Positions 33,569 to 44,672 of a stretch of 64,000 bases of DNA are shown one piece after another. The translations under genes were made by a program, and so were the position numbers. Below the pieces are notes generated by a model, which saw only the letters and a program-made list of their open reading frames with translations, was not told where the DNA came from and searched no databases. The DNA lies in NCBI GenBank assembly GCA_015680685.1, contig MNCI01022277.1, forward strand, positions 417,910 to 481,909, written 5' to 3'. Numbering within the stretch: the stretch's first letter is position 1; each line of letters starts with the position of its first letter. Source of the DNA: Gnetum montanum. Its lineage: Eukaryota > Streptophyta > Gnetopsida > Gnetales > Gnetaceae.

Positions 33569-35291
33569 TGAAACACCACTAATTTTGGCCTAGAACTTTG
33601 AAACAAGAACAACCCAGAGCCCTTTTGGCTTTTGGGAGATGAAATTTAACTAAGGCATGGAACTCATGCCCAGCTTGCTCGAGCTAGCTTGCTCACGTTG
33701 TCAAGCTAGCTTACCCTCAGCGTGAGTAACTCCGACAGCTTCAAAATCAAGTCAAAGATGGCCCAATCTGAAGGTGAAAGCCATCCTCAAAGGCCATTGA
33801 TGTCAACTGCAAGCTTCAACATTCAAGGATTTAAATTTCAACGTCAAAATATGCAAATTTCCTCACTCACGCTATCACTCATGTTGAGGTCACGCTGGCA
33901 GTGTGAGTGTAGCTTGAGCAACTTTCATAGCCTAAAATTGAGTTGAAATATTCTAACTCCCAACGTCCAAGTCACCCTTGAAGTTCATCATCAATAAAAT
34001 TCAAGTTCTAGCCTCTAGAATTCTAGATTTTAGTTCAAAATTGCAAGTTTTTGTAGCTCATGCTATGATCACGCTGCACTCACGCTGGTAGCATGAGTGC
34101 AGCGTGAGCTACCCAAAATGGTCCAAAATAGGGTACATCAAGTTCAATTTTTGATTTTTAGATCATTCCTAAGGTCAGCCGCATAGTCAGACAGCAGTTG
34201 TACTTAAGAAATAGGCTTCAAAATCAAAATTTTGTGGAAAATACGTCATTCTAGCTCACTCACGCTGGCAACATGAGTGCAGCATGAGTGTAGCGTGAGT
34301 GAAGCATGAGCATGCTAAGGACATGCCAAGGCAAAATCAACTCACACTGGAAGTCCTGGTCAAGCAAAGATGCCTCAAACAACCACAAAGCCACCCAGAT
34401 CGACATACTGTAGCAGTCAATTCAGACATCAAGAAGATTCAAACGAGTTAGAGTCAATCTCTCTTGTTGTACATTATCATTTCATTGTAAATTTTCATCA
34501 TTCGTGAGCTTGTCAAGCTCTTACACCCTGAATTGTATGTGCTTCCATGAGCATAAGCTAGCTTGAGTAAGTTAACGCACACTGTAAGATACAATGCACC
34601 TAGTCTAAAACGTAGCTTTCCCACACACGTCCAACTCACACACAATTGTCCATCAAACATGTGTCACTTGATTCTTTTTCCTCTCAATTATCAACCATTA
34701 ATTTCATCCATGCATTCCACACTCGAGCCCAGCCAAACCCATTAAATACCCTGTCAATTCACATAAACAGGGTTAGCAATTTTGAAGGTTGACGGCTTAG
34801 GAAACTCAAACTAGCAATCTTTGGACACTTGGGCACACTTGACTCCTAGCATCCAAGTACTTCTAAAACACATCACATCACCCTGGGGCTTGGCACTTGA
34901 CTTGACATCTACACATGCAACTACACTTTGACTAGTGCACATATTTTCTAAGCAATACAATACAGTTAATTTTGCCAGCCATTGTATTGTTTGCTCTTTT
35001 TTACGGTCAATTTATTTTTTGTTTACAATACCAATTCTACGTACACTTCTATTTACATTTCATGCACACTATTTGCATTTCAAACATTAGTTACGATAAC
35101 CCTAGCGCAGGCCATAGTTTATGCTCGGGGAAGTCCTTGGTTGATTTGCATGCAGACCATCCAAGGCACTCTGACTTCATTTTCTTTTCTAGCTTGCCCT
35201 TGGGTGAAGGCAGGGTCAGCTGTGTCTACCTGATGATATTTCAGTGTTTCTTTTTCCTTCCATCCTTACACTAACAATTTCAGTCAGTATA
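33569..35291 (+). repeat. 3' LTR of element A
   Basis: It runs from TGAAACACCACTAATTTTGG to CAGTCAGTATA (1723 bp). It begins after a polypurine tract and matches 1-1356 over its last 1350 bp. CTCACGCT/AGCGTGAG palindromes lie at 33685-33730, 33865-33915, 34055-34110 and 34255-34310. The TATA box has decayed to ATTAAATA near 34741. Confidence 0.9.
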
Positions 35292-35442
35292 GCGGCCAAA
35301 TCGACAACAACAGTGGTGTAACGGCAAAAATGGCAACCAAAACGGTGACAGAAGACGTGGATTTCATTACAAAAAATGGAAACAAAAAAAAAGAAGGAAC
35401 AACAATAGCAACCTGAAAAGAAAAGTTAGCATAGCAACTTAC

Positions 35443-35564
35443 CAGGCCAATGAAGTCTCCTCTCGTACTATGATGCACACCTGTGTCAAATGCCCTAGGG
35501 TGTCTTTCACCTCATCCACCTTGGCAAGCACTCGGTGTTTATGTTCTTCTTTAGGTGTCATCAT
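35443..35564 (-). pseudogene. exon 1 of the antisense gene in element C
   Basis: ATGATG at 35564 (minus) begins Met-Met-Thr-Pro-Lys-Glu-Glu, then RVLAKVDEVKDTLGHLTQV, ending before the donor TG|GTAAGTTGC at 35442. The nucleotide match with B at 17147-17230 is clear (ATGATGRC...CTTGC(A/C)AAGGT...GAGGT). The frame is open through the whole exon. Beyond the donor about 150 bp of intron remain before element A's LTR. Confidence 0.7.
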
Positions 35565-35830
35565 CTTGGTTGCAAATTCTCTATTAATTGCTACACTAAA
35601 TCACCTTGCTCTTTATCAGTACAACTGTTGTACACTCTAGATGTAGGCTCTGTGCTCTTATAACGAAAATGATGAGTTTACCATGGGTAAACCCCTATTT
35701 ATAGCAAATGCGATGAAAGGAACTTGCCATTTTCACACCTTGATTAATGTGGGATGTTCCATGTAGCGTAGCACTTCTGCCATAGCATAGCATCACTGTT
35801 TGCATCATAGAAAATGGGCCCAACTAACAA
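35565..35830 (-). promoter_or_regulatory. promoter of the antisense gene in element C
   Basis: TATAAATA (minus, 35703-35696) lies in the context GCTATAAATAGGGGTTTACC. It matches CATAAATAGGGATTAAACC in B at 16989. About 130 bp separate it from the ATG in both copies. GTAGCGTAGC/GCATAGC motifs near 35763-35800 lie just upstream, the same motif as in U3 of C's LTR. Confidence 0.6.
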
Positions 35831-36130
35831 TTTCGTCCCACCTTAAACTAGCAACTTACCTTTGCAAGGATAAACCGTTAGCGGTCCGCAAAGACCTTAA
35901 ACTAATAGTTTTAACTTATAAACCTAACCAAGTTGTGGTCTGAAAAGACCTTAAACTAATAGTTTTAACTTATAAACCTAACCAAGTTAACAATCCACAA
36001 AGACCTTAAACTAACAGTTACGACTACCAATTCGACCAAGTTAGTGATCTACAAAGACCTTAAACTAGCAGTTTTAAAATGCAACTCTGCATCAAGATGG
36101 TTTGCTATGACCTTAAACTGGCAGCTTGCA
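35831..36130 (+). repeat. TTAAACTAGCA minisatellite before RT in element C
   Basis: Units like GGTCCGCAAAGACCTTAAACTAATAGTTTTAAC occur five to six times. One 60-bp stretch (ACCTTAAACTAATAGTTTTA through AACCAAGTT) is repeated almost exactly at 35890 and 35950. Confidence 0.8.
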
Positions 36131-36238
36131 AACTTTCTATCATAGTTGACAATTTTTCAACCCTTTCATATCTCATTTTTGCTTTGCAAATGTTTACTAT
36201 GCACTGTTGCTACAAACTAGTATCACTTGACCTCGCTT

Positions 36239-37834
36239 TTATCTTATTGTGGTAGGTTGAGTAAGAATGGCCATGCATCGTGATCTATCATCACTTCTAG
36301 CCTTGACAAACCTACATGGTGAGCTCACAAAATAATTAAACCCAAATTCAATAGACTGGGAATCATCCACTGATAGCACTATGGCATCATTAGAAGCATC
36401 CCCAGACTGGCCCGAACATCTGGTCCAAGCCTTAGATTTAGAGGCTAGGGATGTAACTGAGGACCCTCTCATTGAAACGCCTATGAATACATCTAGGGGA
36501 AAAATAAATACATTAAAACTTAACTCCCTCCTAGATTCACAAACACATAAAGATGTATCCAAGATCCTCCAAGACAACATTGAGGTATTCATGTGGTCCT
36601 ATAATGACATGTCGAGCTTAGATCTGAGACTTATACAATATAACATTGTCTTAGACCCATGTGTGAACACAATTAAACAAAAGGCTCACAAAATTAAACC
36701 AGAGATCACACTAGCCGTACGCGATGAAATCACTAAGCTATATTAAGCTGGTTTCATCTGGGCAGTTGATTACTCAGAATGGATGTCAAACATCATTGTA
36801 GTTTCTAAGAAAATAGGAGGAATATGAATCTATATAAATTTTTAGGATCTGAACAAAGAAACGATCAAAGATGACTTCCCACTACCGAGTATTGATTAAC
36901 TTATCGATACTACATCTAGTCATGCTCTACTATCCTCATGGACGGTTTCTCTGACTACAATCAAATTCATATCAACCCAAAGCATCAATTTAAAACCACT
37001 TTCATGACCCCATGGGGTACCTTCTATTACACTATGATTCCCTTTGGACTCAAAAATTCTAGAGCAACCCACCAAAGATCCATGACATACATCTTTAGTG
37101 ACTACATCCTAGAAACACTAAATGACTATGTGGATAACATAGCGGTCAAATCTAAAGAGGCTACTGACCATCCCAATGATCTAGGTGTAGTCCTCAAATG
37201 TTGCCATATGCATGACTTACACCTCAATCCAAAGAAGTGTGTTTTCGAGGTAAAAATCGAATGCATGATAGGGTTTGTAGTATCAGAGGCTGGGATATGA
37301 GTGGAACCTAACAAAGTTAAGGCCATCGCTAATCTAGCACCCCCTACCAACCTTAAAGAATTGTGTAGGTTGCAAGGTAGGATACAGTTCATTAGAAGGT
37401 TTCTAGCAAAGCTGACTGACAAGTTACACCCCATGCAACACTTACAAAAGAAAGGGGTTAACTTTGAGTGGACAACACAATGCCAACAAGCCTTCGATAA
37501 CCTAAAGAAAGAGCTTTTACACCTCCCAACTATTTACCCACCACAGAGGGATAAGCCTTTCTACATCTACCTTACAACCTTGGACACATCTATCGCAGCA
37601 ATGTTATCCCACAAAAGAAAGGATGATTTTGAGACCCTAGTCTATCACTTGAGCCATGCATTGATAGCATATGAAGCCAAATACAATGAAGTGGAAAGGA
37701 ATTTCCTCGCTTTAGTGTTTACACTAAAAAAGTGGAGACACTACCTATTCTGTAGCCAAGTGAACATCATATGCAAAAGCAATATACTTTGGGCTATCAC
37801 GAACAACTTTTATGAAAGTAGCAAGATAGCCTAA
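36239..37834 (+). pseudogene. RT: reverse transcriptase and RNaseH of element C
   Basis: The lead-in FMWSYNDMSSLDLRLIQYNI lies near 36585. RT motifs follow: TIKDDFPLPSID (36865), MDGFSDYNQIHI (36940) and TPWGTFYYTMIPFGL (37010). The catalytic box reads DYVDNIAVKS at 37125, i.e. the second Asp is Asn. Then come LNPKKCVFEVKIECMIGFVV, GVNFEWTTQCQQAFDNLKKE (37456) and RNaseH with KYNEVERNFLALVFTLKKWR (37680). Stops lie at about 36745, 36826, 36842, 36898 and 37299. It aligns with B over its full length. Confidence 0.86.
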
Positions 37835-37859
37835 TGGAAGGAAATAACAATGGAATTCA

Positions 37860-38415
37860 ATTAACATTACGTAGCCCAATCATCACTGAAAGGCCAAGTG
37901 ATAGCCACACAGCTTGCAACCTCACCTGTTGACGATCGAGCAACCATAGAACCTAAATTCCCCAATAAACACATTAACAATGTCAATCTTGTACCATCGC
38001 ATTTCGAGGCAACTCTGCACTTCAATGGTGCCTCAACTACGTAGAGCGGTAGTGCTACCACCATCATTATGTTCCCCTCTGGGGACATTCAATCGTTTGC
38101 TTATCGTTTCATGTTCCTTTGTACAAAAAATGTGGCAAAGTACGAAGGACTCCTTAGAGGCCTCTTAGCAGCCCGAGAGCTAAAAATTCAACACTTAGCA
38201 ATTCAAGGTGACTCACAGCTTGTCATTAATCAAATCACTGAGGTCTATGCCTGCAAAGCTACTCATCTACAACCCTATTGCGACTTAGCCAAAATTTTTC
38301 TCAAACAGTTTACCACAACAGGACTCCAACACATGCCACACAATGAAAACACCATAGAAGATGCCTTGGCCATGCTAACATTAAATGTGTCACCACACCT
38401 ATTTGCAACTTAGCC
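37860..38415 (+). pseudogene. aRNH: second (additional) RNaseH of element C
   Basis: ATLHFNGASTT at 38010 has Asn in place of the first Asp and is followed by TAG. Then NVAKYEGLLRGLLAAREL (Lys for the usual Glu), IQGDSQLVINQITEVYACK (Asp kept) and HMPHNENTIEDALAMLTL (Asp kept). The frame ends at a TAG at 38412. Confidence 0.82.
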
Positions 38416-38430
38416 CGCTTCGATAACTAA

Positions 38431-39695
38431 GTGTATGAAGCCTATCACTCAAGCGATACACGTTGCCTCTATAAGTGTTGCCGATACCCAACAGTGTACG
38501 CCAATATTAAAGCCTATTTACAACATGGCAAACCCCCATGTGGTTTGACATCTACCCAAAGGGATGCAATCCGAAATCATGCTCAGCAATATGTACTTAT
38601 GGGAGATAACACCTTATGCAAATGCTCCTTTGATGGGATATTGCTAACATATGTTAATGGGAAACAAGAGCAAAAGATCATTAATAAGATCCATGAAGGA
38701 CTATGCGGAGGACACATAGCCCCTAGGGCCATGGCAGCAAAAATCAGATGCCTAGGGTATTACTAGCCTCACATGGAATGAGATTGCCTTGCCAAAGTTA
38801 AGACTTGTGAAACGTGCCAATGATATGCAAATCTTATACATGTTTTACCTACTGAGTTGCGTCCTACATAGACCACATGGCCATTCCAACGATGGGGACT
38901 AGACATTATAGGACCTATCACACCTAAGTCTTCTATAGGACATAGCTTCATCATCATCACCACTAAGTACTTTACAAAGTGGATCGAGGCTATCCCCCTT
39001 AGGAATACTACATCTCAACAGGTTTGTCACTTTATATTGGATAACATAGTGACAAGGTTTAGGCTTCCCATAACTATTGTGACAGATAATGGTTCATAGT
39101 TTAGTAGTGCAGAAACCAAAACCTTATATAGCAACCTTGGCATTAGACAATCTTTCTCATCACCATATTACCCACAGGCTAACAGTCAGGTAGAAGCTAC
39201 AAACAAAGCCATCATAAACTTGCTCAAAATAATGCTTAGTAGCAGCAAGAGGCAATGGCATGAGCAAATCCTCTATGTGCTCTGGGCCTACCATATAACG
39301 TGCAGGATGGCTACAGGTAAGACCCCCTACAACCTAGTCTATGAATCTAAAGTAGTGTTTCCTCTTGAATTGTAGGTACCATCACTATGGATGATCGATC
39401 TCAACTCCATAGAGGAGGAGCGTGCACAAACACTTAACCGCATCGAGTGATATCAAGACAGGAAATGGCAGAAGCATCATGTAAACCCACATCAACAGCC
39501 TATAAAAAAGGGGGACCTCATTCTCAAGGTTGTCTGTGAACATATGAACAAGTTCTCAGTAAACTAGGAAGGTCCATTCATGGTCACAAAAGCCTATGAG
39601 AACGGATCCTTGAAACCGGTAGACATGGATGGCAAAGAATTAGCAAATCCTATGAATCACTTGTATCTTAATCCATACTACATTTATACATGAGC
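38431..39695 (+). pseudogene. INT: integrase of element C, DDE residues kept
   Basis: Zinc-binding HEGLCGGHIAPRAM lies at 38690, followed by CETCQ. The catalytic core has WGLDIIGPI (38898), VTDNGS (39080) and NSQVEATNK (39183), so the Asp-Asp-Glu triad is complete despite TAG stops at several places. The C-terminal part contains KKGDLILKVVCEHMNKFS near 39510. It ends HLYLNPYYIYT then TGA at 39692. Confidence 0.85.
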
Positions 39696-40140
39696 AAGGT
39701 AAGAAAATCATCTGCTATGACATAAAACTAGCAAAGATCATCCGCTATGATGTAAAACTAGCAAAGATAATCCACTATGACTATAAACTGACATAGATAG
39801 TCTGCTAGGACTATAAACTGGCACAGGCCATCAATCGTGACATAAACCTAGAAAAGCACATCTGCTATGACGTAAAACTAGCACAGGCAGTCAACTACAA
39901 TCTTAAACTAGCCCATCTACCATCCACTACAACGATAAACTAGCACAGGCAGTCCGCTACGATCTTAAACTAGCCCATCTACCATCCACTATGACGATAA
40001 ACTAGCACAATGATCTGCTAGGACCTTAAACTAGCACAGCGGTCTACTAGGACCTTAAACTAGCACATCATGGTGTGTTGGGACCTTAAACCAGCACATC
40101 TGATGGTCTGCCAAGACCTTAAACTAGGTTCGTGGCACAA
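39696..40140 (+). repeat. TTAAACTAGCA minisatellite after integrase in element C
   Basis: This is the longest array, about fifteen units of 25-40 bp. Early units read CATCTGCTATGACATAAAACTAGCA and later ones GGTCTACTAGGACCTTAAACTAGCACA. Two higher-order repeats of about 60 bp (TTAAACTAGCCCATCTACCA ... CGATAAACTAGCACAGGCAG) lie at 39900 and 39960. Confidence 0.85.
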
Positions 40141-41495
40141 CATCCTCAGTGTGCATCCATGACCCTACAAGCAAGCGAGTGTGCACAATGCTAACACGGG
40201 GTGGGATGTTGCAGTTCTAGAATGTAGTTCATGATGCCAAGAAAACACTCCCTAGAATATATGTAATGCCACTACCCCTAGCATTTTGCTAATCCTATAG
40301 AGATGTCATTTGACATCTTGCTAACCTTCTGAAGCTACTGCTACCATAGCTAGTCAACCTGGCAGTAGCTCATGTGGTCGACGCCTACTACTGGAGTCCC
40401 AGAACTATTATGGCCTAGCCACAAGGTTGTTGTTCTCTAGCCCTTGCCCTAGTCTAAGCTCAACAGGCATTCAGCTGTTAAGCCTCTCCGCTTACAGTTG
40501 AACTGCATGATGTTTGCCTTGGACGGGGATTCCTGAGCACTCAAATCATCGCAACTCCTAGCCTCCTTGGTGCCAACCCCTCCACGCTGATACTGCCAGA
40601 CCCGATGCTATCCTTTTTGCCTTGGACATCACATGCCTCGATAGCAGTGTCCATTACTCTAGTAGTGTCCAAAGCAAGCAATACCTTTGCCTTCATTTTG
40701 CTTGATGGTTGTTTCTTCTTGTTTGCTCTCTATTGTGTTTACAGGGTACATGTCAGAGGGGCATCAATTCGAGGTGCACTTTTCCAAGGTAGCAAGACAC
40801 TACATCGTTCCAAGGTGGTCATCCTGACTAGCTTAGCTACTTGGGAGTGCACATCTTGTCCTCCTCCTTAATCTCCTTTACCTCATTTCTTACACCTACA
40901 ATTCTCCTTCTCACATCTTATTTTACGAAATTTCCTTATGCCTATAAAGCCTTCCCATATGCTCAACCACAACATCCATGACATGCATAATGCAGCTCGC
41001 TGCATGGGAAGCATCTATAGGTAGGTCAAAGCCCCATGCAGATGTAACGCAACTCATCCTAGGGAGGAAACACTTGTCCTACAAAAAGGTTATTTGCAAA
41101 TGAACATGGAAAAATAGCAAAATAAAAGTGTAAAAGAGCAAAAGCTCAAAAAAAAAGAAAAAAAATTGTATCCAAAATAACTAGCACATTAGTTATTTCG
41201 CAATGACCATCTCTAAGCATTCCGATAAGAGGTCAAAAGCCTACAAAAGAAAGATGCCCATGCATATTGACTCCCTCACAAGCACTCAGATAAGGGACCA
41301 CACTATGCTACATCTTTCCCTTCCTGAAACTGTCCCCGCAAATCCACCCTTTTCCCTTTCCCTACATGACTATCCTGGTACTCTCAAGCATAGCTAAGTG
41401 ACATCTGGACAATTATCGAAGAGTGATGCTAGCATCTTGTCTTTCATGGTGCTTCATATTCTTTGTCAGCATCTCTTGAGCCTGTCCTCCAGACG
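40141..41495 (+). other. 3' region of element C, conserved with element B
   Basis: 40196-40640 aligns with minus-strand 12480-11980 of element B, including the peptide-like TGVPELLWPSHKVVVL. 40980-41110 aligns with 11830-11690 of B (CTGCATGGGAAGCATCTATAG). Stops interrupt every frame in C. The 88-codon frame at 40605-40871 starts inside the conserved part but has no equivalent in B, so I do not call it. A-rich sequence lies at 41105-41170. Confidence 0.5.
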
Positions 41496-41513
41496 TCAAT
41501 AAAGAGGGGCCAA
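41496..41513 (+). other. polypurine tract of element C
   Basis: GTCAATAAAGAGGGGCCAA precedes the LTR start TGAAACACCAT. Its purine core AAAGAGGGG is shared with B and A. Confidence 0.8.
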
Positions 41514-43319
41514 TGAAACACCATAAAATTTTAGGACCTCCATGTTTCAAAGAGGTATGGGAATTTAGGCAAGGGCTTCAACAAGTGTAGCGTCATGATC
41601 ATTGGGCAATAAAGTGTAGACACCGAGGCTAGACTATGCAGTCCAGCAAGTTTTCTACTTCCAGGACTAGTAGGCTTGTAGGACTCACCAACCTACCTAA
41701 ATGGATAGTTGGCCTAGTTGATAGTCTACCTAGAGACCATGCCTAGAGTTGTTGATGGTGTTCAAGATGGAAAAAATAGTTTGGAAAGTTTTCTAGTAGA
41801 GAAGTATGCTATGCTGCGCAGTGTAGCAAGCCTTTGAAAAATCAATCAAGCATCCGAACACAAACTTTGGCAAGGTGTTCACGCAAGGTAAAGTTAGAAT
41901 TCAACCAACACAAGGTGCAATGCTATGCTACACTACATAGCGTAGCATAGTGTAGCAAGGGAAAAATACACAAATGCTCATCTACTAAGCCATTTCAGCA
42001 AAAGGACTACATCTATAGCATTTTGGCTTCCAAAACTACCCTGTCTCAGTTAGCCCTTGAACCATGAGCAAATTTTTCTTGTGAAATCCCACAATTTTGA
42101 CATAAATTCATATTGCATTGGCTACTACGCTATGTAGTGTAGCATAGTGTAGTAAAGATGCAAATCAATAAAATGCTCCAAAGATTAACCTAGTGTGCGC
42201 CAAGGCTTTCGACAAATGCTATTGACTTCAATGCAAGTTTTCTGTTCAAACTAGTGGCTACGCTACGTCAATGTGCTACACAGCGTAAGAGATGCAAAGT
42301 TGACAGAGGCATCAGGACATCTTCAACTAGCTCTATAGCTTGTTAGCAATAATTAAGCTTGCCATGATCAATGACTTTGTTCCACTTTGGCATACCCCTT
42401 AGTCCATCTCCCAAAATGTTTCGCTACTCTTGATCCTATTCATAAGGATAGGGAAGATGTAGTCTTGAGGAAGAGACTCCACTTCTGCTTGCATTGTTAG
42501 CACACAAGATTCTAGCATGTGTAGTTTTGACAACATGGTTACAGCGTAGCAAAGTTCACAACTGGCACAACACACCCACATGATACAGCCACAATCCTAT
42601 TCATAAGGATAGGGAAGACGTAGTCCTGAGGTAGAGACTCCACTTTTTCTTGCATTGTTAGCACATTGGATTCCAGCATGTGTAGTTTTGACAACATGGT
42701 TATAGCATAGCAAAGTTTGCGACTGACACAGCACACCCACATGGTACAAGCACATCAGCATATTGTAGGGTCTAGGACACGTGGCATCCAGGCCTTATTT
42801 TTTGCTTGCTCCTAACTCTATAAATACCCTGGAAAACAACGCTCAAAGGGTTGGATTTTTTGTGTTGACATTTTCATGTTAGCAAGAACGATTAGTATTT
42901 GGTGTAGTTGGCTTTTAAGTTCACACTCAAGAGCATAGTTGGCACATTTGGAGCATTCTGGTTACCTTTGAGACTTTTGTGCCTCCTAGTGTTGCACACC
43001 CAATTGTATCCATCTCAACAAAGTAAATTTGCATTCTCTCACTCCATTTTGCTTTACATTTCTATTTATTATCATTGTATTTTGCATCATTTTCATCCTG
43101 TTGCATTTAATAATCATCATATTACGTTACGAGCATCGTTTCCAAAATAAACATCTACGAAAGGTTAAGCCACACCTATTAAGTCCCTGTTTGATCAACA
43201 AGACCATTCAGGGTACCCTAAATCCATTTTCTCTAGCATGGCCCTCACACAAATCCGAGGTTAAACTATTTCACCCGAAGACCTCTTGGTGTTTCCAGCC
43301 ACTGACATTTTCTATCACA
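41514..43319 (+). repeat. 3' LTR of element C
   Basis: It runs from TGAAACACCATAAAATTTTA to ...TTTCTATCACA (1806 bp). It aligns with the LTR of E (44673-46205) along its length. The TATA box is TATAAATA at 42819-42826. U3 has GCTACG-type palindromes near 41805-41835, 41922-41960, 42120-42155 and 42255-42290. It is longer than E's LTR mainly because of a tandem duplication at 42433-42745. Confidence 0.87.
42433..42745 (+). repeat. 161-bp tandem duplication in LTR of element C
   Basis: ATCCTATTCATAAGGATAGG starts at 42433 and again at 42594. Both units continue through GTAGTCYTGAGG, TTGCATTGTTAGCACA and ACACCCACATG. The E LTR has a single equivalent (about 45450-45560), so the duplication is private to C or its sublineage. 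Each unit also contains the small inverted repeat CCTATTCATAAGGATAGG. It lies just upstream of the TATA box. Confidence 0.85.
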
Positions 43320-44672
43320 AAAATCTACACTTACAAATGCGATACTTGTTGTGTGAATGATAGGGTCAGTGTCTTTTACTATTGAAGTGAGTAAGGTAGC
43401 AAACATATTTGGTGACATGCTTAAAGCTAAAGTAGCTAATGCATTGGCTATAGTATTTTCATTATGGGGAATGTGTTGAACATCTAAGGTTGAAAATTGT
43501 TTCAGTAAGTATTTCACCAGATCACAGTAAGGTTATAAGTGTTGTGCTTTATAGACATAGACCTCTATGACTTGGTTAATGACCAACTATGAATCACATC
43601 AGATTGCTATATTTTGGATCCCTAACTCTTGAGCTACTAGCATGCCCCTAAGGAGACCCTTGTATTTTGCTACATTATTTATGCAAAGAAACTCAAAGTG
43701 GTACGCGAAAGGTTGGATCTCTCTAGAGGGAAATGTGATAATAGTAGTGGCACTACCACCTTGTGTGGTCAAGGCACCATCAAAGTGTAAAATGGCCTCA
43801 AATTTTGCAAGTACTGAGCTTATACTACTAACATGCTTATCTGGGAATTCAAGATTTATCATTGCCTGGTCATTTTTAGGTGAAGCCATAAGTTGCATGG
43901 CTATTGCTTGACCCTTTATGGATGACTATGCTACATAATGTAGGTCAAATTCCATGATTATTACTTTCCATCTAGCTATTCTGCTACTTTCATATATGTT
44001 GGTTGTAATGGCTCTAAGTATATTATTTTTGCAAATGATGTTGACCTAGCTACAAAATAGGTAGTATCTCCATTTTTTGAGTGTAAACACTAAGGCAAGA
44101 TAATTTTTCTCCACATCATTGTATTTTTCCTTGTAAGCTATTAGCACATGACTTAGCTAGTAAATAGAAATTTTAGAACCATCATCTCTCTTTTGATAGA
44201 GCAAGGCAACAATGGATGTATCTAAATTCGTAAGGTAAATGTAGAAAGGCTTATCTCTTTATGGAGCATAAATAGTAGGAAGATGAACAAGCTCCTTTTT
44301 CAAGTTATCGAATGCTTCTTGTCATTGGTTTGTCCACTCAAAGTTAGCTCCTTTTTTGAGTAGGTGTTGCATTAGGTAGAATTTATTAGTCAACCTCACG
44401 ATAAACCTTCATATGAACTATATCCTACCTTGCAATCTGCATAGCTCTTTAAGGTTTGTAGGTGGTGTTAAGTTGATAATGGCCTTAACTTTGTCTAGAT
44501 CTACGCATATTCTTGTTTCTAATACTACAAAGCCTAACATGTGCCAAGTTTTAACATCAAAGACACACTTTTTGGGATTAAGATGAAGGTCATGCCTACG
44601 ATAACATTGAAGGACCAGGTTCAAGTCATTTGCATGATCAAGAGCTTTTTTAGAATTAACCACTATATCATC
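43320..44672 (-). pseudogene. Tat pol fragment G (RT end, RNaseH, second RNaseH)
   Basis: The minus strand carries, in order, RT from DDIVVNSKKALDHANDL (44672) through CVDLDKVKAIINLTPPTNL (44500), and RNaseH remains (44050-44150). The second RNaseH has FEAILHFDGALTTQGGSAT (43800), NNVAKYKGLLRGML and QHIPHNENTIANALATLAL (43470). It starts exactly at the first Asp of the YVDD box, against the LTR of E. It ends at 43320 against the LTR of C. It is a scrap of a separate Tat copy. Confidence 0.82.

Larger units (their letters stand above)
1..35291 (+). mobile_element. Tat-clade LTR retrotransposon A (nested host of element B)
   Basis: The sequence from position 1 to 1356 is repeated in direct orientation near 33942-35291, which makes an LTR pair around one element. 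In order on the plus strand come a primer-binding site, gag, protease, a long non-coding or antisense section, RT, RNaseH, a second RNaseH, integrase, a purine-rich tract and the 3' LTR. The second RNaseH between RNaseH and integrase is known for the Tat clade (Ogre, Retand, Grande relatives). Element B, about 16.7 kb on the minus strand, interrupts it at 10696-27372, so A itself is about 18.6 kb here. Stops and frameshifts in every module show that it is dead. Its own left end lies outside the window. Confidence 0.88.
35292..43319 (+). mobile_element. Tat-clade LTR retrotransposon C, right part only
   Basis: It starts within intron 1 of its antisense gene, directly after the 3' LTR of A, and continues through RT, RNaseH, second RNaseH, integrase, minisatellite and polypurine tract to a 3' LTR. 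Its gag, PR, most of the antisense gene and the 5' LTR are absent. The simplest reading is that A inserted into C, so the missing half lies left of the window. Confidence 0.82.

Noticed and set aside
35287-35296. Target duplication of element A
   Set aside because: The left end of A is outside the window, so the flank GCGGC cannot be compared.
40605-40871. 88-codon plus frame after integrase of C
   Set aside because: The aligned region of B is not open in this frame and the peptide does not match.
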